Origin: CAWDVK01 sp963805715
Lineage (GTDB): Bacteria; Actinomycetota; Actinomycetes; Streptosporangiales; Streptosporangiaceae
Length of the DNA: 64,000 nucleotides
Direction of reading: 5' to 3'
Assembly (NCBI GenBank): GCA_963805715.1
Contig: CAWDVK010000009.1
Coordinates: forward strand, 558,001 to 622,000
In this document: positions 44,500 to 53,802 of the stretch, one piece after another
Layout: the number at the start of each line of letters is the position of its first letter
Position numbering within the stretch: the first letter of the stretch is position 1
Position numbers and translations under genes: made by a program
The notes under the pieces: model-generated
What the model saw: the letters and a program-made list of their open reading frames with translations, nothing else
Database searches by the model: none
What the model was told of the DNA's origin: nothing

Positions 44500-45411
44500 T
44501 CATGAGGCGATGAGGTAGGCAAAGACGCTTTCCAGCGACTCGTCGGCGGGCAGCAGCTCGCGCAGCCGGATGCCCTCGGCCCTGGTGAGCCCGGCTAGCT
44601 CCCTGGTGAACGCGCCGTAGTCAGACGCGCGCACCTGCAGCCCCCGCGGCGTCAGCTCCACTCCCGTCACGGCCGGGCGCCCGATCAGGGCAGAGCCGAG
44701 CAGCCGGTCATCGGAGGACCGCACCAGGAAGACATGCGGGCGGCTGGTCATCAGCCGCCGGATCGCCCGGAAGTCGCCGGAGGCGGCCAGCCGCCCGCCG
44801 ACGATGACCTGGATGGTGCCCGACAGCCGCTCGACCTCCTCCAGGATGTGCGAGCTGAACACGATGACGCGCCCCTGTTGCCCCATCGCGTCGAGCAGGT
44901 CCATCATCTGCAGCCGCTGCCGCGGGTCCATCCCGTTGAAGGGCTCGTCCAGCAGCAGCACCGCCGGATCGTGCACGAGGGCGGCCGCCACCTTGATCCG
45001 CTGCCGCATGCCCTTGGAGTAGGTCGAGATCCTGCGGTCCTGCGCGTCGGCCATCTCCACGATGTCAATGGCCCGCCGTGCCGCGGCGGCCGGATTTGCC
45101 AGCTCATGCAGCGTCGCGATGGCCGTGACGAACTCGGCCCCGGTCAGGAACCCGTACACGGAGTCGCGCTCCAGCACCAGGCCGATCGCGCGGAAGATGC
45201 CGGGGTTGCGCCATGGCACCGACCCGGCCACGGTGAGCTGGCCGCGGGATGGCTCCAGGAAGCCCGCGATCATGTGCAGCAGGGTCGTCTTCCCTGCGCC
45301 GTTCGGGCCGAGCAGGCCGGTCACGCCGGGCCCGATCGTCATCGAGACGTCGTTGATGGCCACGACGTTGCCGTACCAGCGGGAGACGTTGGTCAGCTCG
45401 ATGGCGGTCAT
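44500..45411 (-). CDS. ABC transporter ATP-binding protein (second unit)
   Basis: A 303-residue protein with Walker A GPNGAGKTT, the signature STYSKGMRQRIKVAAALVH and Walker B VLLLDEPFNGMDP. About 80 C-terminal residues form the DrrA-like extension. ABC-2 systems of this type export drugs, lipids or polymers. The ATG overlaps the stop of the permease gene upstream (ATGA), so the four genes form one tightly coupled operon. Substrate unknown. Confidence 0.88.
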   Translation of the reverse strand: MTAIELTNVSRWYGNVVAINDVSMTIGPGVTGLLGPNGAGKTTLLHMIAGFLEPSRGQLTVAGSVPWRNPGIFRAIGLVLERDSVYGFLTGAEFVTAIATLHELANPAAAARRAIDIVEMADAQDRRISTYSKGMRQRIKVAAALVHDPAVLLLDEPFNGMDPRQRLQMMDLLDAMGQQGRVIVFSSHILEEVERLSGTIQVIVGGRLAASGDFRAIRRLMTSRPHVFLVRSSDDRLLGSALIGRPAVTGVELTPRGLQVRASDYGAFTRELAGLTRAEGIRLRELLPADESLESVFAYLIAS

Positions 45412-46352
45412 GCCACACCGACCTTCCGGTACCGGGCGACCAGCCCGCCTGTGCCGGCAGCCAGGAAGACCAGGAACATCAGGCCGTACAAGGGCCCGTA
45501 ACTGCCGGGGCTGGGGATCAGGCCCCTGGTCGTGCCGCCGAGCCACATCCGCAGCCCGTCCAGGTCGGTGAACGGGCTGAGCAGCCCGGCCAGCCGGGCG
45601 AGCCCTGATGTGCCGCCGGCGGCCGGCCCCTGGCCCTGCTCGCCGATCTGCGTGAGCAGCAGGGCCAGGGTCAGGCTGAGGAAGAAGAAGATGGCGACGG
45701 CGCCGGTGGCGTAGGCCCGCCGGCCGCTGAGCGAGGCCAGCAGCAGGCCGAGTCCGGCGAGGACCAGTGCCCAGGCGACGCCGAGCAGCAGGCCGGGGAT
45801 CAGCGCCCTGGTCTCGTGCCAGATCGCGCTGCCGCCGCGCACCTGAGTGATGGTCCCGAGGTAGAGCAGCAGCAGCGGGATTTCGATCATCGCCAGGCAG
45901 GCGAGGAACAGCGCGGCCAGCTTGGCGGCCGGGTAGTCGAGCCGCCGGATCGGCCGGGCGAAGTACAGCGGCAGGGTGTGGCTGCGCAGGTCGCGGGAGA
46001 CGAGCTCGGGTGCCTGGGCGGCGATGAAGACGATCAGGACGAAGATGCGCAGCTGCGGCAGGTAGGTGTCGTAGCTGATCATGCGCTGATGATTCGAGCT
46101 CACCGCGATGACCGCGGCGCTGACGATCGCCGGCAGGCACATGATCGCGAAGGTGAGGACGGGCACGATCTTGGCCTTCGCGCCGCGGCCGAAGCCGAAG
46201 GCCGAGCGCAGGCTGTGCCAGCACAGCGCACGGGTGATCTGCGCCCGGCCCAGCCGCGGGCCGTCGTAGCCGCGGTAGCCGATGTCATGAATAACGCCGC
46301 TCGTGGCCGGCCTGCCCGGCATCTGCGCGGCGGCGGTCCCGTCACCGGACAT
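45408..46352 (-). CDS. ABC-2 type transporter permease (first unit)
   Basis: A 314-residue protein with six hydrophobic segments starting near residue 60. The N-terminal HDIGYRGYDGPRLGRAQI is a common signature of actinobacterial ABC-2 permeases, as is PELVSRDLRSHTLPLYFARPI. It overlaps the first ATPase gene by 11 bases and the second by four. It should form the membrane channel for one or both ATPases. Confidence 0.82.
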   Translation of the reverse strand: MSGDGTAAAQMPGRPATSGVIHDIGYRGYDGPRLGRAQITRALCWHSLRSAFGFGRGAKAKIVPVLTFAIMCLPAIVSAAVIAVSSNHQRMISYDTYLPQLRIFVLIVFIAAQAPELVSRDLRSHTLPLYFARPIRRLDYPAAKLAALFLACLAMIEIPLLLLYLGTITQVRGGSAIWHETRALIPGLLLGVAWALVLAGLGLLLASLSGRRAYATGAVAIFFFLSLTLALLLTQIGEQGQGPAAGGTSGLARLAGLLSPFTDLDGLRMWLGGTTRGLIPSPGSYGPLYGLMFLVFLAAGTGGLVARYRKVGVA

Positions 46353-47337
46353 CGGCTGCTCCCGTCGTCTCCAGGGCTGGCGTGCCGTCCCCCCGGAACA
46401 GCTCCTCCAGCCGGTGCCTGCGCTGCTCCATCCGGCTCAGCGGCAGGCCGAGGTCGGCAACGGCATCGCGGACGGTGTCGTAGGTTTCCTCGCCGGCCAG
46501 CCGGACCAGCAGCGCCTTCTGGTAGGGCACCGGCTCCAGGCCGCGCCGGTCCAGCTCGGCGCGCAGCTGCTCGCCGCCCTCGTTCACCTCGATCAGCAGG
46601 ACCTCGCTGGCCCGGGTGAAGGAGCTCATGGTGTCGGCGCGGAGCAGGCGGCCGCCGTCGATGGCGACGAGCTGATCGCAGATCTGCTCGATCTCGCCGA
46701 GCAGGTGCGAGGCGACCATGATGGAGATGCCGAACTCCGTCCCGATCCGGCTGATCAGCTCGAGCATGGTGGCGCGGCCCTCGGGGTCAAGGCCGTTGGT
46801 CGGCTCATCGAGCAGCAGCAGCCGCGGGTCGCCGACCAGCGCCTGGGCCAGCTTGACCCGCTGTTTCATGCCGGTCGAGTAGGTGGCGATCTGCCGGTAC
46901 CGCTCCTCGTAGAGGCCCACGTGCCGCAGCGAGTCGGCGGCGCGCTCCTTCGCCGCGGTGGCCGGCAGGCCGGACATCCGGCCCATGTGCGTGACGAACT
47001 CGGTCGCGCTGACGTCCGGCGGCAGGCAGTCATGCTCGGGCATGTAGCCGGTGTGCGTCCTGATCCGGTGCCCGTCGGTCGCGCAGTCGTAGCCCAGCAC
47101 GGCCGCCTTCCCGCTGGTGGCGGGCAGTAGCCCGAGCAGGATCTTCACCAGCGTGGACTTGCCGGCGCCGTTGGCGCCGACCAGGCCGGTAATGCCGGGG
47201 GCAACGGCCACGCTCAGCTCGTCGAGTGCCGTCACCGGGCCGTAGCGCTTGGTCAGCGCCGCGGATTCGATCACCGCCTCTGACCTGGCCAGCGGCGCCG
47301 GACCGACCACCGGCCCGGCGCCGTCCTCGTTGCTCAT
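46342..47337 (-). CDS. ABC transporter ATP-binding protein (first unit)
   Basis: A 331-residue ATPase from ATG 47337 (GAGAGGAACGTC upstream). Walker A is GANGAGKST, the signature TYSTGMKQRVKLAQAL, Walker B LLLLDEPTNGLDP and the switch His in VASHLLGEIEQ. It has a C-terminal extension after residue 235. It is the first gene of the ABC operon, whose promoter should be in the 47338-47615 gap. Confidence 0.88.
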   Translation of the reverse strand: MSNEDGAGPVVGPAPLARSEAVIESAALTKRYGPVTALDELSVAVAPGITGLVGANGAGKSTLVKILLGLLPATSGKAAVLGYDCATDGHRIRTHTGYMPEHDCLPPDVSATEFVTHMGRMSGLPATAAKERAADSLRHVGLYEERYRQIATYSTGMKQRVKLAQALVGDPRLLLLDEPTNGLDPEGRATMLELISRIGTEFGISIMVASHLLGEIEQICDQLVAIDGGRLLRADTMSSFTRASEVLLIEVNEGGEQLRAELDRRGLEPVPYQKALLVRLAGEETYDTVRDAVADLGLPLSRMEQRRHRLEELFRGDGTPALETTGAADVR

Positions 47338-47615
47338 GACGTTCCTCTCGGGGATGTTGTCGCAGCTGGCGCCATCATGGCCGGGTAACCCGGGCCAGCA
47401 CATCAGGAAGACCCCCGGTTCCGACCCTGATGATCACCGGCCAGGATGACCGCCCGCGTGGCTGGCCGCCGGCGCCAGCCGGGAGCCAACCCCACCATGG
47501 CGGACCAGCCTGCCCGCTGTCATCAGCCGGCAGGCTGATAACCGCTCGATCCGCGGTAGCACCCGCGCGGCCGTGTTCGCGGGAGCCGCCCGCCCTTGTG
47601 CCGCCCGCGCCGCCC

Positions 47616-49430
47616 TTAGCGGCCGACCGCGTACCCCTGCATGCCGCGCGGATTGGCCGCCGCGTACAGGAAGCCGCCGCGGCGCGCGACCGCGCTGACC
47701 CGCCCGAGCGACCAGGGCAGCCGCGTCTCCACCTCGTGCCCGCGCCTGCGCAGCTCCGCGATCGTCTCCTCGCCCAGCCGGGACTCCGCCGCGAGCGAGC
47801 GCGGCCGCGAGCCGCGGGGCCAGAACGAGGAGGGGAAATGGTCGGTATGGAAGGCCGGGGCGTCGATCGCCTCCTGCAGGTTCATCCCGAACACGGCATG
47901 GTTCAGGAAGAAGGCGAGAGTCCACTGGTCCTGCTGGTCACCACCGGGCGTGCCGAAGGCCAGGTACGGCTCCCCGTCGCGCAGCGCCAGGCTGGGCGAC
48001 AGCGTGGTACGCGGCCGCCGGCCCGGCGCCAGCGTGCTGGCGAACCCCGGCGTGAGGGTGAACATCTGCGCCCGGCTGCCCAGGCAGAAGCCCAGGCCGG
48101 GGATCACCGGCGAGCTCTGCAGCCAGCCGCCGCTGGGCGTGGCGGCGACGATGTTGCCGAACCTGTCGGCCACGTCCAGGTGGCAGGTGTCGCTCGGCCC
48201 GAGCTCGGGCGGCGGCAGGCGGTCCTGCAGGGCGGCGACAGCGCCCGGCTCCCCGGCGCCCGCGGCCAGCCCGTCGATGCTCCCGAACCCGGCCAGCGCG
48301 TAGCCCGGCAGCCGCGGCCCGGCCGCCGGGCGACCCTGGGATCAGGTCGCCGGACGCGAACTCGGTGACCAGCCCGCGCCGCTGCGCCGCGTACCCGGCC
48401 GACAGCAGGTCGCTGACCGGCACGTCGGACTGCCGCGGATCGCCGTACCAGGCCTCCCGGTCCGCGAAGGCGAGCTTGGCGCACTCGGTCACCGTGTGAA
48501 TGAAGTTGGCGCTGCCCGGCCCCATCAGCTCAAGGTCGAAGCCGTCGAGCAGCGCGAGCTGCTGGAGGAAGACAGGCCCCTGCCCCCACGGCCCGGTCTT
48601 GCACACGGTCAGCCCGGCGAAGTCCAGTGTCACCGGCTCCTCGGCCGACGCCCGCCAGCCCGCCAGGTCGGGGCCGGCCAGCAGGCCGCGGTGCGGCTCG
48701 CCGGAGACGTCCCTGACCTCGGCCTTGTCCAGGTAGCCGGCGATGGCCTCGGCCACGAAGCCCTCGTAGAAGGCACGCCTGGCCGCCTCGATCTGCCGCT
48801 CCCGGACCGGGCCCGCGGCCTCAGCCTCGGCCAGGATCCGCCGGTACACATCGGCCAGCACCGGATTGGCGAAACGAGACCCGCCCGCCGGCACCCCGTC
48901 GCGCAGGTAGATCTCGGCCGAGGTCGGCCAGTGCTCGGTGAAGGTGCCGGACACGGCGGCGATAGCCGCGCTCGCGGTGTCGAGCATCGGGTAGCCGTCG
49001 CTGGCGTAGCCGATCGCGTACTCCAGCACCTCGCGCAGCGGCAGCGTGCCGTACCGCTCGAGCAGCAGCATCCAGGTACCGAAGGCGGCGGGCACGCACG
49101 CCGCGAGCAGGCCGGTGCCGGGCACCAGGTCGAGGCCCAGCTCGGCGAACACGGCCGGGGTCGCGGCCGCCGGCGCCGGTCCCTGGCCGTCCAGGACGAA
49201 CACCTGGCCGGACCGGGTGTCGTAGCCGATCACCGGCACCTCGCCGGCCCGTTCAGGTGCGGCTCGACGACCTGCAGGACCAGCCCGGCGGCCACGGCGG
49301 CGTCGAAGGCGTTCCCGCCCTTCTCCAGCACCGCCATGCCCGCTGCCGACGCCAGCCAGTGCGTCGATGCGACCATGCCGAAGGTTCCGGCCAGCTCCGG
49401 CCTGGTGGTGAACGGCTTGCTCGCCGACAC
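47616..49430 (-). CDS. gamma-glutamyltransferase family protein (two apparent frameshifts)
   Basis: The reading begins at GTG 49430 (GGGAGG upstream) with MVASTHWLASAAGMAVLEKGGNAFDAAVAAG, the usual GGT N-terminus. At about 49246 a missing base shifts the frame to the long middle part (PVIGYDTRSG ... AYAAQRRGLVTEFASG). At about 48331 an extra base in a CCC run shifts it again to the last part, which contains the autoprocessing Thr in SDTCHLDVADRFGNIVAAT and the C-terminus. Corrected length is 604 residues. GGTs cleave gamma-glutamyl bonds such as in glutathione. Two defects in one gene make a true pseudogene possible. Confidence 0.75.
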
Positions 49431-49574
49431 TGCGCCTCCCTTGCGTGACCGGACTATCAACCGGTATTTACCCGACGCTATCCGCCGCATTACCTCGCGT
49501 CCGCCCCGGCCGGCCCGGAGGAGGCCGCGTGCTCGGGCCGTGGCCGCCGGGTGACCTTCGCCAGTGGCGCGGCC

Positions 49575-49599
49575 GCAACCGTCACGCCAGGATCGACGT
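49575..49599 (+). promoter_or_regulatory. ECF-like promoter element before DUF4232 gene 1
   Basis: CAACC (49575-49579), 16 bases, CGTC (49596-49599). The same pair with the same spacing precedes the next two DUF4232 genes. AAC at -35 and CGTC at -10 are typical of ECF sigma factor promoters. Confidence 0.5.
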
Positions 49600-49637
49600 C
49601 AAAACGGGTACCAGAGCCGTTATCTAAGGACAACATC

Positions 49638-50264
49638 ATGAGAACCTCCACTCGCGCGGCCCGGCGAGCGATCGCCGCCGCTGCCATCCTCGGTGCCGCG
49701 GCGCTCGTCGCGGCCTGCGGCTCGTCCGGTCCCCCGTCGTCGCAGCGGACCGTCACGGTGACCACGACCCCCACGGCGCCGGCCAGCAGCTCAGCTGCCG
49801 CGCAGCCCAGCTCGCCCGGCGCGTCGACTCCCGCCGGGCCGCCTGGCTGCCTCACCTCGGCGCTGCAGGTCAAGCTCGGCGTCGCGCAGGGCACGGCAGG
49901 CACGATCTACCAGGTCGTGGACCTGACGAATATCTCCAGCAGCACCTGCTCGCTGTACGGGTACCCCGGAGTCTCGTTCGTCTCCGGGATCGGCGGATCG
50001 CAGATCGGCCACCCGGCGACGCGTAACCCCGTCACGGCCGCGCGGCTGGTGACGCTCGCGCCCGGCCAGGTCGGCAACTTCCTGCTGGCGGTCACCGACG
50101 CGGGCGCGGTCTGCAAGCCGGTCACCGTGCACTGGCTGAAGATCTACCCGCCGGGCGAGACCGCCGCGCTGTACCTCAGCTACACCACGCAGGCCTGCCC
50201 GAGCGCGTCCGTGTCCACCATGAAGACGAGCGTGGTCACGGCCGGGGCGGGCAGCGCCTCGTAG
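49638..50264 (+). CDS. DUF4232 lipoprotein (copy 1)
   Basis: A 208-residue secreted lipoprotein. The signal peptide ends in the lipobox LVAAC (Cys about 27), followed by a Ser/Thr/Pro/Ala-rich linker to about residue 70. The DUF4232 domain contains NISSSTCSLYGYPGVSFVSG and a paired Cys near the end (VCKPV, QACPS). The family is beta-sandwich-like and extracellular, of unknown function. The ATG follows AAGGA. First of three tandem copies. Confidence 0.82.
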   Translation: MRTSTRAARRAIAAAAILGAAALVAACGSSGPPSSQRTVTVTTTPTAPASSSAAAQPSSPGASTPAGPPGCLTSALQVKLGVAQGTAGTIYQVVDLTNISSSTCSLYGYPGVSFVSGIGGSQIGHPATRNPVTAARLVTLAPGQVGNFLLAVTDAGAVCKPVTVHWLKIYPPGETAALYLSYTTQACPSASVSTMKTSVVTAGAGSAS

Positions 50265-50332
50265 CAGGCAGCTCCTTTCCTCCGGGCAGGAGGTCTTCCT
50301 CAGGGTCTGTCCGCCCGGCTGCCGCCGATCGC

Positions 50333-50359
50333 GGCCAGCGCGGAACAACCGCGCTGGCC
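50333..50359. terminator. perfect 11-bp hairpin after DUF4232 gene 1
   Basis: GGCCAGCGCGG (50333-50343) and CCGCGCTGGCC (50349-50359) form a stem with a 5-base loop. It could terminate transcription of the first DUF4232 gene. It also overlaps the candidate promoter of the second gene, with part of CAACC in its loop. Confidence 0.5.
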
Positions 50360-50370
50360 GCGCTGGCGTC
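50346..50370 (+). promoter_or_regulatory. ECF-like promoter element before DUF4232 gene 2
   Basis: CAACC (50346-50350), 16 bases, CGTC (50367-50370), then GTAC. Same layout as before DUF4232 genes 1 and 3. Confidence 0.55.
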
Positions 50371-50419
50371 GTACAAGGTAGAGGCGCAACCAGGCGGCTC
50401 CGTCGGACGAAGGCGGCCC

Positions 50420-51172
50420 ATGTCTCATCATGCTGTCGGCCCGCGGCTGGCGAGCGCGGTGGCGATCGCCAGCGCCGGATTACTGGTCGCCTCCTGCAGC
50501 AGCCCGGCGGCCCGGCCCGGCGCCAGCTCGTCGCACCCGCCGGCCGGCGCCAGCGGGTCCGGCCATGCCGCGCCGTCCATCCTGCCGGCGACGACGCCGG
50601 CCGCCACGGCTTCTTCCCGGGCCCGCCCGGCCGGCTCACCCTCGCCAGTGGCTGAGCAGCCCTCTGCCCCGGCGGGCCAGCCGTCCGGCCCGGCCTCATC
50701 GCCGCCCGCCTCCCGCGGCGGCCCGGCACCGGCGCCCGCGTGCGCGACGGCGGCCCTGCGGGTGAGCATCGGGCCGCCGGGCGGGGCGGCGGGCGGCTCC
50801 TATTACCCGCTCGATTTCACGAACATCTCCGCTGCGGCCTGCACCATGGACGGTTACCCCGGCGTCTCCTTCGTGACCGCGGCCGGCGGCAGCCAGATCG
50901 GCGCGGCAGCGGTCAGGAACCCGGCCTTTCCCCCGGCGGTCGTGACCCTGTCACCGGGCGGCACGGCGCACGCGTCGCTGCGCGTGGCTAGCGCCGCGAA
51001 CTACCCGCCGAGCCAGTGCAGGCCGGTGACCGCGCACTACCTGAGCGTTTACCCGCCGGGTCAGTTCATCCCGCGTTACGTCGCGTTTACCGCGCAGACC
51101 TGCACGAGCGGCACCGGCGCGAGCAGCATGCTGGGAATCTTCGTGGTCAGGCCGGGAGCTACCGGGCCGTAA
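50420..51172 (+). CDS. DUF4232 lipoprotein (copy 2)
   Basis: A 250-residue paralogue. The signal peptide ends in LLVASC, followed by a long Pro/Ala/Ser-rich linker to about residue 110. The domain has FTNISAAACTMDGYPGVSFV, GGSQIGAAAVRNP and VYPPGQFIPRYVAF, the same landmarks as its neighbours. It is anchored by lipid to the outer face of the membrane, with the linker spanning the cell wall. Function unknown. Confidence 0.82.
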   Translation: MSHHAVGPRLASAVAIASAGLLVASCSSPAARPGASSSHPPAGASGSGHAAPSILPATTPAATASSRARPAGSPSPVAEQPSAPAGQPSGPASSPPASRGGPAPAPACATAALRVSIGPPGGAAGGSYYPLDFTNISAAACTMDGYPGVSFVTAAGGSQIGAAAVRNPAFPPAVVTLSPGGTAHASLRVASAANYPPSQCRPVTAHYLSVYPPGQFIPRYVAFTAQTCTSGTGASSMLGIFVVRPGATGP

Positions 51173-51207
51173 GGCCCGCCGGGCGCGATCACCGGGCGGC
51201 TGGCTAA

Positions 51208-51232
51208 CAACCCTGGCCGGCAGCGCTGCGTC
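51208..51232 (+). promoter_or_regulatory. ECF-like promoter element before DUF4232 gene 3
   Basis: CAACC (51208-51212), 16 bases, CGTC (51229-51232), then GTAC, as before gene 2. The transcript would have a leader of about 60 bases. Confidence 0.55.
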
Positions 51233-51297
51233 GTACCTATCGGGGGCCCCTTCCGCGAGCCGTCCCTGACCCGCTAGCCGCCACGGAGGCGACGCTC

Positions 51298-52011
51298 ATG
51301 ACCGCTCCCACGCCGCACCATCGCCAGCGCCGCTCCCGGCCGGCCGTCCCGCTCGCGCTGCCCGCGTTAGCGGCAGCCGGGGCTCTCGCGGCCGCCGTCT
51401 CGCTGGCTGCCTGCGGATCGCCGCAGGCGGGCCGGGCCGGCGGCGCCTCCCGGTCGGCCGCCACGTCGTCACGAGCCGCGACCACGCCGGCCACGCGCGC
51501 CAGCACGCCCGCCGCCACCATCAGCCCGGTCGGCGGCACGTCCGGCACGGCAGTCGCCCCCTGCCAGCCGGCTGTCGTGCGGGTGACCCTGGACACCAGC
51601 GCGACCGGGGTGGCCGCGGGCAGTTCCTTCGTCGCGCTGCAGTTCGCCAACCAGTCCGGCCAGTCCTGCGAGCTGGCGGGCTACCCGGATGTGTCGTTCC
51701 AGGCTGGCGCGGCGGGCCGGATGATCGGCGCGGCGGCTGCGCCGGATCGTGGCGTCGCGGCCAGCCAGGTACTGCTCGCATCCGGCGGCATCGCGCACGC
51801 GTGGCTGCAGGTGGCGGACACGGTGAGCATCCCAGCCAGCCAGTGCGATCCGGTGACGGCCGACGGCCTGCGGGTCGCGCTGCCCGGCGCGCCCGGCGCG
51901 ACGTACCTGGCGCACAGGTTCGCGGCCTGCGCGGCCACGATCAGCGGCACGCAGATCCTCGCCATCCAGCCGATCCAGCCGGGCGCGGCGCGGCGCGGCA
52001 GCGCGCAGTAG
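51298..52011 (+). CDS. DUF4232 lipoprotein (copy 3)
   Basis: A 237-residue paralogue. A basic N-terminus and hydrophobic core lead to the lipobox SLAAC. Linker residues to about 80 are Ala/Thr/Ser-rich. The DUF4232 domain has FANQSGQSCELAGYPDVSF, and Cys residues at PSQCDPV-like SQCDPV and FAACAAT match the other copies. It ends 59 bases before the convergent treT gene. Function unknown. Confidence 0.82.
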   Translation: MTAPTPHHRQRRSRPAVPLALPALAAAGALAAAVSLAACGSPQAGRAGGASRSAATSSRAATTPATRASTPAATISPVGGTSGTAVAPCQPAVVRVTLDTSATGVAAGSSFVALQFANQSGQSCELAGYPDVSFQAGAAGRMIGAAAAPDRGVAASQVLLASGGIAHAWLQVADTVSIPASQCDPVTADGLRVALPGAPGATYLAHRFAACAATISGTQILAIQPIQPGAARRGSAQ

Positions 52012-52069
52012 CCGTGAGGCCCGCACGGGCGGTATCCGGCGCCATGCCCGCTGCGAGCACTCAGCGGGA

Positions 52070-53494
52070 CTAGCTGCCGGAGGTGGCCAGGAAGAGCTCA
52101 GCAAACTGCAGCAGATGGCGATCGGTGAGGTAGCGGGCCCGGGTATAGGCCCGGCCCGCGAGGCCCATCCGGTCGGCGCGTTCCGGGTCATCGAGCAGTC
52201 CCCGTACCTCCCGGCCGAACGCGCTCAGATCCGCCGGATCGGGCAGCAGGATGCCGCCGCCGTTCACGACCTGGTCCTGGATGCCGCCGACGGCCGAGCC
52301 GATGACCGGGCGGCCCTTCCACATTCCCTCCACCACGGTCAGGCCGAATCCCTCGGCGAGGCTCTTCTGCACGATCACCCGGGCGCGCCGCTGAATCGCG
52401 TTGACCATGGCCGCGTTCTCCTCGACATCGTCGAGCGGCAGTGTCACCAGCAGGATCCGCGCGCGAGCCGCGTCCGGCAGATCGCGCCATTGCGCCAGGC
52501 AGTCGGCGAAGACCTCGGCGCCCTCGGGGTCATCGCTGACCCCGGCGACCGCCGGGCCGGCCAGCATCAGGTAACCGTCGCTAAACGGCACCACGTGCTC
52601 GGCGAAGCCGCGCATGACGCCGGACATGTCCTTGAGACTGTCCCAGCGCGAGACCTGCACGACGACCGGATCGTCGGGACCGGGCCGGCCGCCGGTGCTC
52701 ACCATGGCGGCGCGGGTGACCTCACCGATCATCCCGTTGCGGCGCACGAAGCGCCCCGGCTCTGACGGCATGCCGGCGTCCAGCACCCCGATGGTGGCCA
52801 GGATGTCCTGCACCGTGGCGGCGTCCAGTTCCTGATTCTTCGCCGAGAACGGGTCGATGGACGGCGCGATGATCCAGGTTATGGCCTCGGGGACCCATGG
52901 GGGCACGTACTGCCGCCGGGTGAACACGAAACCGTGCGCTGACTTCAGGTAGGGGCGCAGGAATCCCCAGGCCTTGCGAGTGGCGTCATTCTGCCAGTCG
53001 ACGCCGATGTGGCAGCGCCAGATCACCTGCGCGCCAGCCTGGACGAGCGCAGCGGTCAGGCCAGCCGTCTGCGGGTCATGCAGCAGCACGAAATCGCCCG
53101 GCCGCACTTGCTTGATCAGCTCGTCGGAGTTCGCGGCGAGAACCTGCTCGTAATGCGTGGCGTCAGCGGCGTCCAGCGGGCCGCCCGCGCCGACATGGCC
53201 GTGGATCTGGTTGTGCAGCCGCTTGGTGATCGCGAAGAACTGGGGGTCGCCGCTGATCACAATCCAGCGGACCGGGACCTCCAGGCCCGTGGCATAGCCG
53301 ACGAGCACCTCCAGCATCTCGGCCACCCCGCCGCCGACCGCGGTCGAGTTGACCGTCCAGATGGTCCGGTCACCGAGCCACTTCCGGAACCCGGCGGCTC
53401 CCTCGAGCAGGCGTGCGTAGCGCTCCGGGCCGATAACCGCCTCGAGCGCCGGTGCCGGCCGCTTGTCCACTGAGACCTCGCGCAGCAAACTCAC
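52070..53494 (-). CDS. treT: trehalose glycosyltransferring synthase-like GT4 (TreT)
   Basis: A 474-residue GT-B glycosyltransferase from GTG 53494. The N-terminal WTVNSTAVGGGVAEML and FVLLHDPQTAGL, and C-terminal KSLAEGFGLTVVEGMWKGRPVIGS, fit TreT and related trehalose synthases. These join ADP- or UDP-glucose to glucose to make trehalose. The glgC gene in this window would supply ADP-glucose. It is about 300 bases from the divergent secA2. Confidence 0.8.
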   Translation of the reverse strand: MSLLREVSVDKRPAPALEAVIGPERYARLLEGAAGFRKWLGDRTIWTVNSTAVGGGVAEMLEVLVGYATGLEVPVRWIVISGDPQFFAITKRLHNQIHGHVGAGGPLDAADATHYEQVLAANSDELIKQVRPGDFVLLHDPQTAGLTAALVQAGAQVIWRCHIGVDWQNDATRKAWGFLRPYLKSAHGFVFTRRQYVPPWVPEAITWIIAPSIDPFSAKNQELDAATVQDILATIGVLDAGMPSEPGRFVRRNGMIGEVTRAAMVSTGGRPGPDDPVVVQVSRWDSLKDMSGVMRGFAEHVVPFSDGYLMLAGPAVAGVSDDPEGAEVFADCLAQWRDLPDAARARILLVTLPLDDVEENAAMVNAIQRRARVIVQKSLAEGFGLTVVEGMWKGRPVIGSAVGGIQDQVVNGGGILLPDPADLSAFGREVRGLLDDPERADRMGLAGRAYTRARYLTDRHLLQFAELFLATSGS

Positions 53495-53802
53495 CTCACT
53501 ATCATGCGGCTCATCGGGGGCCGACGGGCCGCCTTCGGGCCATCAGGCGATCATGGAATGCGAGCGTGATGCCCGGTTTGCCGCAGATAGCGCAGTTGTT
53601 CGTGCCCTCGCTCCCCTGACCATGAGCAGCTGCCAGCCCGCTGCCATGAGCATGATCACTGGCACCCGGCACCGGGCGGCGCGGCGTCCTGCCGCCACCG
53701 GTCTCCGGAACCAGCGGGCCGCCCGTGGCGTTAACGGAGCGTGCCGCTCAGTCGTGCCGCCCTGCCGGGAGGTGCCGCAGTGCCGCGGCGCGCGGATCCG
53801 CG
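53495..53802. other. divergent intergenic region before treT and secA2
   Basis: No gene was recognised in these 308 bases. The sequence just before treT (TCACTATCATGCGGC) is the least GC-rich part and may hold promoters for both genes; no clear consensus is visible. A longer secA2 start at GTG 53725 would use the last 78 bases. Confidence 0.4.
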
